Assembly (NCBI RefSeq): GCF_000378385.1
Contig: NZ_KB899685.1
Span: forward strand, 1-35,327
Reading direction: 5' to 3'
Source of the DNA: Paenibacillus daejeonensis DSM 15491
GTDB lineage: Bacteria > Bacillota > Bacilli > Paenibacillales > Paenibacillaceae
Length of the DNA stretch: 35,327 bases
Shown piece by piece: positions 1 to 6,379 of this stretch. Position 1 is the first letter of the stretch. Every line of letters starts with the position of its first letter. The notes below the pieces were generated by a model. That model was given only the letters and a program-made list of their open reading frames with translations. It was not told where the DNA came from and searched no databases. A program made the position numbers and the translations under genes.

Positions 1-156
1 GAGGGCAAGGTCGAGCTGACGGATAACGGATATCAGCTGACGGAGCGGGGGCGGGCGGCAGTGATGCCGGAGCTCAGGCGATACGAGCACCGCCCGGCCA
101 TGGCCATGATGATTGAGCTGCACGTACTTAACCAGCATCAACATTCAGTGTGGTAG
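1..156 (+). CDS. C-terminal end of an unidentified protein (5' truncated)
   Basis: An open frame enters from the left edge and ends at a TAG at 154-156, leaving 51 residues. The visible part contains a YQLTERGRAAV stretch, the kind of segment seen in the wing of winged-helix proteins, followed by a short Met-rich helix and a His-rich end. That is too little to name a family. The next small gene begins within a few bases of the stop, so both are probably in one early operon. The function is not known, and the start lies outside the window. Confidence 0.5.
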   Translation, partial: EGKVELTDNGYQLTERGRAAVMPELRRYEHRPAMAMMIELHVLNQHQHSVW

Positions 157-158
157 CT

Positions 159-473
159 ATGATAGATGATCGGGTGCTGGACAGGCTAGGAGATTACTTT
201 GTCACTCATCGCGTGGGTGCTTGCTATCGGTTGACATTCGGCCAATTCGTAGAGATGGAGCAGGCTGGCACTTGGCAGCCGCACATGGGCAACAAACACT
301 ATGATTTTGAGGCAGCACGCCAGCGGATCGGCGAGCTGACGGCTCTTTACCGGAGCGCGGCCAGGCTTGGCGATAAGGATGCGCAGCAGGAACTGAGAAC
401 GTTGGTGGCAGAGATCGAGCGCGAGATCGCGGATGCACATGCTTCCGCAGACAGCAAAATAGCCGTCGGCTAG
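159..473 (+). CDS. small phage protein of unknown function (104 aa)
   Basis: I do not recognise this protein. ATG at 159 is chosen over the GTG at 150 because the GTG overlaps the preceding gene and has no better ribosome site; neither start has a strong one. The N-terminal half is mixed and holds an aromatic patch (GTWQPHMGNKHYDF). The C-terminal half is a charged, probably coiled helix rich in Glu, Arg and Ala. There are no Cys pairs, membrane segments or nucleotide-binding motifs. Its stop codon lies inside the small hairpin that follows. Co-directional early phage genes surround it. Confidence 0.55.
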   Translation: MIDDRVLDRLGDYFVTHRVGACYRLTFGQFVEMEQAGTWQPHMGNKHYDFEAARQRIGELTALYRSAARLGDKDAQQELRTLVAEIEREIADAHASADSKIAVG

Positions 474-480
474 GACGGCT
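456..480 (-). terminator. A-tract hairpin after the 159-473 gene (minus-strand terminator-like)
   Basis: Arms AGCCGTC (461-467) and GACGGCT (474-480) pair over 7 bp. Four A residues precede the stem and no T-run follows it, so it looks like an intrinsic terminator only when read on the minus strand. Its outer bases (AAAATAGCC before, GGCTACA after) closely match those of the hairpin at 916-941, so the two bracket the abrB/ribozyme segment. Confidence 0.35.
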
Positions 481-554
481 ACATCAAGGCTTTAAAAAAT
501 AAGATTGCTCCTATCATACCGCACGGGGCGGAGGAGTACAAGGGAGAACTGAAT

Positions 555-806
555 ATGAAATCACTTGGTATCGTTCGGAAACTGGACCAGTTGGGGAGAT
601 TCGTTATTCCCATGGAGTTGCGTCGTACGATGGGGATTACCGAAGAGGACGGGTTGGAAATCTTCACGGATGGTGAGCGGATCATCCTTAAGAAGTACCA
701 ACCTGGCTGCGTCATCACAGGCAGCCAGGAGGACCTGGTCAGCTTTGGTGGTAAGATGTACAGCCGCGATGCAATTCGGCAGCTCGCCAGAGAAGCCGGT
801 ATTTGA
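555..806 (+). CDS. AbrB/SpoVT-type DNA-binding transition-state regulator
   Basis: An 83-residue protein with the swapped-hairpin AbrB fold at its N-terminus: GIVRKLDQLGRFVIPMELR (about residues 5-23) is the classic motif, followed by MGITEEDGLEIFTDGERIILKKY, which completes the beta strands. Family members bind DNA as dimers or tetramers and regulate early or transition-phase genes. The C-terminal 30 residues are a short tail that may set oligomerisation. ATG 555 has an AGGGAGA ribosome site 9 bases upstream. The gene stands apart from its neighbours: hairpins lie on both sides, and its last codons and stop form one strand of a hammerhead ribozyme, so its mRNA is probably self-cleaved just after the gene. 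The DNA target is not known. Confidence 0.9.
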   Translation: MKSLGIVRKLDQLGRFVIPMELRRTMGITEEDGLEIFTDGERIILKKYQPGCVITGSQEDLVSFGGKMYSRDAIRQLAREAGI

Positions 807-874
807 CCGCCTGACGAGTCCGCAGCGGAGCGGACGAAACGCCGGGAGGCGTCGCGGGTAGCCGCCGTGGCTTT
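792..874 (+). ncRNA. hammerhead ribozyme (stem I open, type I layout)
   Basis: All conserved core elements are present in order. CTGACGA at 811-817 matches CUGANGA. Stem II is GTCCGC (818-823) with GCGGAC (830-835), loop AGCGGA. GAA follows at 836-838, then A839. Stem III is CGCC (840-843) with GGCG (848-851), loop GGGA. T852 pairs with A839 and C853 is the cleavage base (GUC triplet). Stem I pairs CCGC (807-810) with GCGG (854-857), then after an internal loop GAAGCC (792-797) with GGCTTT (869-874, one G-U). Predicted cleavage lies between 853 and 854. The 5' strand of stem I includes the last codons of abrB, and its stop codon lies in the internal loop. Self-cleavage would separate abrB mRNA from the downstream genes. 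Confidence 0.88.
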
Positions 875-915
875 GGCCGCGTTGCTCTTTGACAACTGAA
901 TAAAGTGTAGAAACG

Positions 916-941
916 AAAAATAGCCCTTCGCGAGAGGGCTA
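916..941 (-). terminator. A-tract hairpin downstream of the ribozyme
   Basis: TAGCCCT (921-927) pairs with AGGGCTA (935-941) around a 7-base loop, preceded by five A residues and without a following T-run. It is terminator-like only on the minus strand. On the + strand it would cap the 3' ribozyme product close to its new 5' end. Confidence 0.35.
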
Positions 942-1001
942 CACCAAACTATGGATGCCCTCATCATATCACGGTATGGTGGGGGCGACAAGGAGGCCGT
1001 T

Positions 1002-1331
1002 ATGACAAAGAAAGAATTGGTGGAGCGTCTGCTGTTACTGCCAGATGAAATTGCCACCGCTCAGGAGGCAGTCTTGGCTGCGCATGAAAAGTTGCTTGAG
1101 GCTAAGGACCTGCTTCAAGAAAAAGAAGATTCATTGCTCCTTCATAACAAACTGGATGGCAAGAACGCTGAGACCAGGGCAGCCCAGGCACGACAATTCA
1201 CTGGCCACGAGAGGGAATTGCTTTCCGGTTGTGAGCTGCAGCTGAAAAACGCTGTATCCCGTCTTGAACGCCTACAGATTCAGTTTAAGGCATACCGGGC
1301 GGTTGCTGGCCTAATCCAGGTGAGCACATGA
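1002..1331 (+). CDS. coiled-coil early phage protein (109 aa)
   Basis: I chose ATG 1002 rather than the in-frame ATG at 951 because AAGGAGG sits 7 bases before 1002 and the upstream codons cover the hairpin region. The protein is almost entirely helical and charged, with heptad-like Leu/Ala spacing across residues 5-60 and again near the C-terminus, so a coiled coil is likely. It overlaps the next gene, an SMC-like ATPase, by 4 bases (ATGA). Small helical proteins in this position often accompany phage recombination genes, and a partner or Gam-like role is possible. Nothing in the sequence proves it. Confidence 0.7.
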   Translation: MTKKELVERLLLLPDEIATAQEAVLAAHEKLLEAKDLLQEKEDSLLLHNKLDGKNAETRAAQARQFTGHERELLSGCELQLKNAVSRLERLQIQFKAYRAVAGLIQVST

Positions 1332-3298
1332 GGAAAATCATATTGGAGCGCCTGACGCTCCGCAATTTCAAAGGATTCCGAGAGCTCGTCATTACGACGG
1401 GCGCCTCGGATCTTGACGTTTACGGGGACAACGCTACTGGCAAGACAACCATCTTCGATGCATTCACCTGGCTGCTGTTCGGTAAGGACAGCGCCAATCG
1501 GACTGAGCAGTCCTTTGAAATCAAAGAGCTGGACGAGTCCGGCAATGTCCGTCAGCACAAGCTGGAGCACGAGGTCGAGGGGCTTCTGTCAATCGATGGC
1601 CGGCAAAAGACCTTCCGACGCGTGTATGCCGAGAAGTGGGTTAAGAAGCGCGGATCCATCAAGGCCACGTATGACGGCCATGAGACCACTTACCATCTCG
1701 ACGGTGTGCCGGTCAAAAAGGGTGAGTATGAGGCGCAGGTAACTGCCATCATCCCGGAGGAGCGGTTCAAACTCATTACCAGCCCGACCTACTTCAACGA
1801 GGCTTTGAAAAAGGATGACCGCCGCCGGATCCTAATGGAGATCTGTGGGGAGATCCCCGATGCAGAGATTTTGCACAGCAAAAAGGAGTTGCGGCCGCTC
1901 GAGAAGATTCTGCAAGAGCGGTCGGTCGAGGACCATAAAAAGATCGTCACCGCTGCCCTCAAGCGAATCAACGGAGAGATCGGGGATATCCCGATCCGGA
2001 TCAGCGAGGTGCAGCGCAGCATGCCGGATGTGTCTGAGCTGAGTGAGGAACTGCTGCAGGAGGACATAGCTTCCCTGCGCGGCCAGGTCACAGAGCGACA
2101 GTTGGAGCTGATGGCCGTTCAGTCCGGCGGTCGAGTCATGGAGCTTAAGAATCAATGGCAGCACATTGATGGCCAGATGATCGACATTAAGCGTCGCCTA
2201 CAGTCGGATGTGCTCGAGGAGATTGCTAAGCAGCGCGACCACGTCGCTAGTATGCATCGCCGGGTGGATGAGCTGCGTCGTTCCATTGATGATCGGGAGT
2301 ACAAAATCAAGACCGGTGAGCAACGTATCGCGGCCCTGGATGCCGAACGCTCCCAGATGGCTGAGCAGTTTGCGGCTGCCAAGGCAGAGCCATTCGAGCA
2401 TACGAACGATGATAACTGCTCTGCTTGTGGTCAACTGCTCCCGGAGGCAGATAGGGATAAGGCACACGCTGCAGCTCTGGCGGAGTTCAACCGGCGCAAG
2501 TCGGAGAAGCTGACGGGAATTAAATCCCGAGGCCATGCGGTCAAAGAAGAGGCGGAGCGCCTGCGAGCTGATGTCACGAGGTATCGTTCGGAGCTCCAAG
2601 CATTCCGGGATCAGTTGCAGCTGCAGGAGCAGGCTAAGGCGGCCGATGCCGAGCTCGAGCGCCTGCGCGGTGGTGTCCAGGATCCAAGTAAGGATCCGGA
2701 GTACCGCAAGTTGTCGACTGAGGCAGACCGCATCGCAGCTCAGATCAAAGAGCTGCGGGAGAGTACGCAGCAGGAACAACATCGGATCCAGGGCGTCATT
2801 GATAACCTGCAGGTTGAGATCCGGACATACGAGGCCGACCTGGCGAAGTTCGAGCAGGCCAATCGGCAACAAAACCGGATTGATGAGCTCGAGGTCCAGG
2901 AGGGTAACTTGGCTGCAGAGTACGAGCGTCAGCAGCACGAGTTGTTCCTCACGGAGGAGTTCATCAGGACGAAGGTCAGCCTGCTGCAGTCCCGGATTGA
3001 TTCCAAGTTCAGGCTTGCCCGGTTCCGACTGTTTGAAGAACAAATCAACGGCGGGATCAAAGAGGTCTGCGACACGCTTTACAAGGGCGTACCTTACGAT
3101 GGCGGGCTGAACAAGGCTGCCCAGAACAATGTCGGTATCGATATCATCAACACGCTCTGCGAGCACTACGGGGTGACGGCACCGATCTTTGTGGACAACG
3201 CCGAGTCGGTGACCAAATTGCAGCCTACAGACTCGCAGGTCGTACGATTGATCGTTTCCGAGGACGACAAGAAGCTGAGATTCAAAAGCAATCATTAA
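1328..3298 (+). CDS. SMC/Rad50-like AAA ATPase of phage recombination module
   Basis: A 656-residue protein with a P-loop at residues 33-41 (GDNATGKTT) inside an N-terminal ABC-type half (LERLTLRNFKGFREL). Two long coiled-coil arms are separated by a single CSACG motif at residues 364-368, the CxxC of a Rad50/SbcC zinc hook. The C-terminal half ends with APIFVDNAES (Asp623, Glu626), which takes the Walker B place, but I see no LSGGQ-type signature before it; the equivalent stretch reads LNKAAQNNVGIDIIN. Proteins of this type sit directly upstream of RecT in many Firmicute phages and probably act in end processing or tethering of replication intermediates. It overlaps the preceding gene by 4 bases, and recT starts 12 bases after its stop. 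The exact activity is an inference. Confidence 0.85.
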   Translation: MRKIILERLTLRNFKGFRELVITTGASDLDVYGDNATGKTTIFDAFTWLLFGKDSANRTEQSFEIKELDESGNVRQHKLEHEVEGLLSIDGRQKTFRRVYAEKWVKKRGSIKATYDGHETTYHLDGVPVKKGEYEAQVTAIIPEERFKLITSPTYFNEALKKDDRRRILMEICGEIPDAEILHSKKELRPLEKILQERSVEDHKKIVTAALKRINGEIGDIPIRISEVQRSMPDVSELSEELLQEDIASLRGQVTERQLELMAVQSGGRVMELKNQWQHIDGQMIDIKRRLQSDVLEEIAKQRDHVASMHRRVDELRRSIDDREYKIKTGEQRIAALDAERSQMAEQFAAAKAEPFEHTNDDNCSACGQLLPEADRDKAHAAALAEFNRRKSEKLTGIKSRGHAVKEEAERLRADVTRYRSELQAFRDQLQLQEQAKAADAELERLRGGVQDPSKDPEYRKLSTEADRIAAQIKELRESTQQEQHRIQGVIDNLQVEIRTYEADLAKFEQANRQQNRIDELEVQEGNLAAEYERQQHELFLTEEFIRTKVSLLQSRIDSKFRLARFRLFEEQINGGIKEVCDTLYKGVPYDGGLNKAAQNNVGIDIINTLCEHYGVTAPIFVDNAESVTKLQPTDSQVVRLIVSEDDKKLRFKSNH

Positions 3299-3310
3299 CG
3301 GAGGTGCAAC

Positions 3311-4405
3311 ATGGGAGAACCACAAGATCAGCAACAGCAGCAAGAAGCCCAGCCGGAGAAGGCTCTCGCTAAGAAGGAGCTGACTCAGTCCGAGCGTTTT
3401 ATGAATATGGTTGTGAAGCAATTTTCCAGCGGTGTGAGCGAGGTCGCCCTGACCCAGTTCCAGAAGCGCCTGGCGCAGAACTATTTTATATCGTTGGATG
3501 CAGCCCTCAAGATAGGTGAGGAGCGGCGTTTGGCCAAGACCGAGAAGTACCGTGACGCGACTCCAATGACTTGGCAGAATATCAACATGGAGAAGCTGGC
3601 CAGGGACGTTGTCACCTATGCTCGAGTAGGTTTTGACCCCGCTCAGAAAAATCACATCAATATGGTCCCCTTCAAGAATAACAAGACCGGCCAGTATGAT
3701 ATTGGGTTTGTCGAGGGGTACCGCGGCATGGAGCTCAAGGCGGTCAAATATGGTCTGGATGTTCCAGACAAAGTGATAGTCGAGTTGGTTTACTCGACGG
3801 ACAAGTTCTTCCCGATCAAGCGCGACGCGCGCAATGATGTGGAGGCCTATGAGTTCGATATCACCAACCCATTCAAGCGCGGTGAAATCATTGGTGGGTT
3901 TTATTACCACTCATTTTCGCAAGCACCGCACAAAAATAAGCTTGTCATGCTCAGCATTGAGGAGATCCTCAAACGACGTCCTAAGTCTGCTGCTCCGGAG
4001 TTCTGGGGTGGGGAGAAGGATGTATGGACGAAGGATGAAAAAACCGGAAGGAACAAAAAGACGGGCAAAGAGAAGGTCGAGGGCTGGTACGATCAGATGT
4101 GCCTCAAGACCGTCATCCGTGCCGCATACAACGATATCACAATTGATAGTCAGAAGATCGACGATGATTATCTCCGTTTGAGCCAGCTTGAGCAGGAGTA
4201 CGCCGTCCAGTCGGTCGAGGATGAGATCGGCGAGCACGGCAACCGTCAGCGAATCGATGTGACGCCGGAGGGGCAGGACGACGATCCTGAACCGGCATCC
4301 GATCCGGAACAGCCGCCGGCATCCAATGAAGGCAGCGACCAGAAGAAGCCCGCAGCAGATACGATGCCACCAAATCCGGATGAAATGGATCTCGACTTCG
4401 AGTGA
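3311..4405 (+). CDS. recT: RecT family single-strand annealing recombinase
   Basis: RecT proteins coat single-stranded DNA and anneal complementary strands during phage recombination and concatemer formation. The conserved core runs from about residue 25 (SERFMNMVVKQF) through FVEGYRGMELKAVKYG and the WYDQMCLKTVIRAAY segment near residue 265. At 364 residues it is longer than the usual 270-300. The extra length is a Pro/Asp/Glu-rich C-terminal tail from about residue 310, ending in DEMDLDFE, which recalls the acidic tip of SSB proteins. ATG 3311 follows a GGAGG site 6 bases upstream. It is directly downstream of the zinc-hook ATPase, and its stop overlaps the GTG of the hydrolase gene (GTGA). 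Confidence 0.92.
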   Translation: MGEPQDQQQQQEAQPEKALAKKELTQSERFMNMVVKQFSSGVSEVALTQFQKRLAQNYFISLDAALKIGEERRLAKTEKYRDATPMTWQNINMEKLARDVVTYARVGFDPAQKNHINMVPFKNNKTGQYDIGFVEGYRGMELKAVKYGLDVPDKVIVELVYSTDKFFPIKRDARNDVEAYEFDITNPFKRGEIIGGFYYHSFSQAPHKNKLVMLSIEEILKRRPKSAAPEFWGGEKDVWTKDEKTGRNKKTGKEKVEGWYDQMCLKTVIRAAYNDITIDSQKIDDDYLRLSQLEQEYAVQSVEDEIGEHGNRQRIDVTPEGQDDDPEPASDPEQPPASNEGSDQKKPAADTMPPNPDEMDLDFE

Positions 4406-5109
4406 TTGAGATCCTGCCACTGGGAAGCAGCAGTGCCGGCAATGCCTACCGAATCACGGACGGGCATACCACGCTGCTCCTGGAGGCCGGGTTGCCGTAC
4501 AAGGAGCTGCAGCGGGCGCTCTCCTTCCAGGTGACCCAGCTGGCCGGCTGCCTGGTCACTCATGACCACGGCGACCATAGCAAGGCAATCAAGGATTTGA
4601 TGCGAGCAGGTGTCAAGGTCTACACCGGGCAAGGGACGGCGGATGCCCTGGGCTTATCCGGTCATCGGCTACGCGCTATCCAGGCACACAAGTCTTTCCA
4701 GATTGGCACATGGACGATTCTGCCGTTCGACGTCGAGCACGACGCTGCCGAACCCTTGGGCTTCCTGCTGGCCAACCGGGACGTAGACAAGTTGCTTTTC
4801 CTCACCGACAGCTATTATTGCCGGTACCAGTTCGCTGGTCTGACTCACCTGATGGTCGAGTGCAATTATGCTTTGGACATCGTCCAGGAGCGTGTCGAGA
4901 CTGGTCAGCTCCATCCGGCACAGATGCATCGGCTGCTTCGCTCTCATTTCGGCCTGGACCACGTCAAGGACTTCCTGAGGGCAAACGACATCTCCAAGGT
5001 TGAGGAGATCTGGTTGCTGCATCTGTCGGACGGCAACAGCGACGAAGAACGCTTCAAGCGCGAGGTGCAGGAAGTAACAGCCGCTGTGGTCCATGTGGCC
5101 AAGCGATGA
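4402..5109 (+). CDS. metallo-beta-lactamase fold hydrolase
   Basis: A 235-residue MBL-fold protein. The metal-binding HxHxDH motif is THDHGDH (His54, His56, Asp58, His59). A later metal-site Asp lies in LLFLTDSYY, and further acidic and His residues follow (MVECNYALD, LLHLSDGNSDE). The fold resembles the YycJ/WalJ group of predicted metallo-exonucleases or phosphodiesterases. MBL proteins often lie between recT and other replication genes in Firmicute phages, which suggests nucleic-acid processing, but the substrate is not known. The GTG start overlaps the recT stop by 4 bases, and its own stop overlaps the next gene by ATGA. Translation is therefore probably coupled along this cluster. Confidence 0.85.
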   Translation: MIEILPLGSSSAGNAYRITDGHTTLLLEAGLPYKELQRALSFQVTQLAGCLVTHDHGDHSKAIKDLMRAGVKVYTGQGTADALGLSGHRLRAIQAHKSFQIGTWTILPFDVEHDAAEPLGFLLANRDVDKLLFLTDSYYCRYQFAGLTHLMVECNYALDIVQERVETGQLHPAQMHRLLRSHFGLDHVKDFLRANDISKVEEIWLLHLSDGNSDEERFKREVQEVTAAVVHVAKR

Positions 5110-5321
5110 CAGAGCCGATCTATGACGAGTTTGGCGTTCCACTTACTCGCTCTGGGGTGGGTGAGCGGATCTGGGCGCTGTTCCACGATGACCCGGAGGC
5201 ATTCAAGCGAGAGATTAGAGCTTACTTCGAGCGCGGCTATCCTGGATGGACCGTGCGAAAAGCTAATTACGAGCAGCGCATCATCTGGCTGCGAGACGAC
5301 AGGAGTCGATCCAATGCTTAA
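5106..5321 (+). CDS. small phage protein of unknown function (71 aa)
   Basis: This small acidic-to-basic protein starts at an ATGA overlap with the hydrolase gene and ends 8 bases inside the exonuclease gene. It has a Tyr/Trp-rich middle (YFERGYPGWTVRKANY) and an Arg/Asp-rich end. I see no metal, membrane or nucleotide motif. Tight translational coupling on both sides argues that it is expressed with the recombination cluster. I do not recognise the family. Confidence 0.65.
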   Translation: MTEPIYDEFGVPLTRSGVGERIWALFHDDPEAFKREIRAYFERGYPGWTVRKANYEQRIIWLRDDRSRSNA

Positions 5322-5922
5322 TGATATTACTGTTTTTGATTTTGAGACTACGGGCCTTAACCCTGCTACTGACCGCGTAATTGAGTTGGCAGCGATCCGC
5401 TGCATCGATGGCCAGATCGTAAGCCAATTTCAGACGCTCATTCAGTTCGACGGCGAGCTACCGGCCAAGATTACCGAGATTACCGGCCTGACATCTGCGG
5501 ACGTCGCCAACGGTATGCAGGAGGACCTGGCATTCAAAATCCTGCGCAACATGGCCAGGAACAGCCTTCTTGTCGCTCATAATGCGGCGTTTGACCTTTC
5601 CTTCCTTCATCACTGGCTGCATCGATCCGGTCGTCCAACCTTCAGCAATCATTTTATTGATACATGCACGATCGCGCGTGACCGGCACACTTTCCCGCAC
5701 AAGTTGACAGACATGACCGAACGCTACGGCATTACGCTCACTGGGGCGCACCGAGCGCTCAATGACGTCATCGGTGCCTGGGAGCTGCTCAAGGCTATGC
5801 ACGAGAGAAAGCCGGTTGATGAGTGGGTTAATAAGCTGGCCTATGTCAGCAAGTATGGCCCGCCGGCCTGGGCGCCTGAGCACGCCGAGCTAATACCCGT
5901 CAATCTCCGTTATGCCGGTTGA
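5314..5922 (+). CDS. DnaQ-like (DEDDh) 3'-5' exonuclease
   Basis: A 202-residue single-domain exonuclease of the DNA polymerase III epsilon type. Motif I is FDFETTGL (Asp9, Glu11), motif II is VAHNAAFDLSFL near residues 87-98, and motif III contains HRALNDV, the His and Asp of the DEDDh set. All four metal-binding acids and the general-base His are therefore present. ATG 5314 has an AGGAG site 6 bases before it; the open frame continues upstream, but that part overlaps the previous gene out of frame and has no ribosome site. It likely trims or proofreads 3' ends during phage replication or recombination. No polymerase gene is in this window, so it would act alone or with the host enzyme. Confidence 0.88.
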   Translation: MLNDITVFDFETTGLNPATDRVIELAAIRCIDGQIVSQFQTLIQFDGELPAKITEITGLTSADVANGMQEDLAFKILRNMARNSLLVAHNAAFDLSFLHHWLHRSGRPTFSNHFIDTCTIARDRHTFPHKLTDMTERYGITLTGAHRALNDVIGAWELLKAMHERKPVDEWVNKLAYVSKYGPPAWAPEHAELIPVNLRYAG

Positions 5923-5965
5923 AATGCCGGCGCTGTGACGGCGCCAAACTTGAATGGTTTCTATT

Positions 5966-5999
5966 ACGAGACGTCTACTAAAAAATTCGTCTCGTTTTC
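5966..5999 (+). terminator. possible intrinsic terminator after the exonuclease gene
   Basis: A perfect 8-bp inverted repeat, ACGAGACG (5966-5973) and CGTCTCGT (5988-5995), surrounds a 14-base A/T-rich loop. The T of the right arm and those after it form a short T-run. It lies in the only sizeable gap between the recombination and replication blocks, so it could end the first transcript. The long loop and short T-run leave room for a protein-binding operator instead. Confidence 0.45.
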
Positions 6000-6086
6000 A
6001 TTGGGCCGGCGCTTCTATGAGATTCATGCTTCCCGCTGCCGGCTCTCGAAGGAATGGCAACAGAAAATTATGAGGGAGAGATCGAT

Positions 6087-6356
6087 ATGAGCAAGATGAC
6101 GATTATTCAGCAATGGATGGACGAGGCGCTCGCTAAGGGACCAGAACAAGCCCAGGCTTTGCTGGACGAAATGTCCCGAGGGCTTGGTGTCCAGATTGCG
6201 AGGGCAGCAGCAACGGACGAGAAGATGCCCGACATCCTCTCCAGTGCGATTCAACAAGTCGGTAAAGGTGTCACCGCCGGAATGATGATCTATCACGGCC
6301 AAGCCGGCCGCATGGACGTTCAGATGTTCGCGATGTCCCGCGAAGCACGGCGTTAA
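6087..6356 (+). CDS. small phage protein of unknown function (89 aa)
   Basis: ATG 6087 is preceded by GAGGGAGAG 7 bases upstream. The in-frame ATG at 6054 lacks a comparable site. The protein is mostly helical, with an N-terminal segment of Met, Gln and Glu and a Gly/Met-rich middle (VGKGVTAGMMIYHG) that is too short and polar to be a clear membrane segment. No known motif is visible. It is the first gene after a gap of about 160 bases and sits 23 bases before the replication initiator gene, so it may be the leader of the replication operon. Confidence 0.6.
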   Translation: MSKMTIIQQWMDEALAKGPEQAQALLDEMSRGLGVQIARAAATDEKMPDILSSAIQQVGKGVTAGMMIYHGQAGRMDVQMFAMSREARR

Positions 6357-6379
6357 TTCAGACTTAGGGGATGTTTTCA

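Noticed and set aside
889-913. TTGACA at 889-894 as the -35 of a promoter for the 1002-1331 gene
   Set aside because: No acceptable -10 lies 16-18 bp downstream (TAGAAA is only 13 bp away), so a promoter cannot be supported.
2198-3910. Long minus-strand open frame (570 codons)
   Set aside because: It lies opposite the zinc-hook ATPase and recT, both strongly supported. Its Leu/Arg-rich translation is typical of an antisense shadow.
5919-5981. Mini ORF with a CxxC pair (KCRRCDGAKLEWF) after the exonuclease gene
   Set aside because: Only 20 codons from a TTG start without a ribosome site; too short to fold around zinc. At most a relic of a longer gene.
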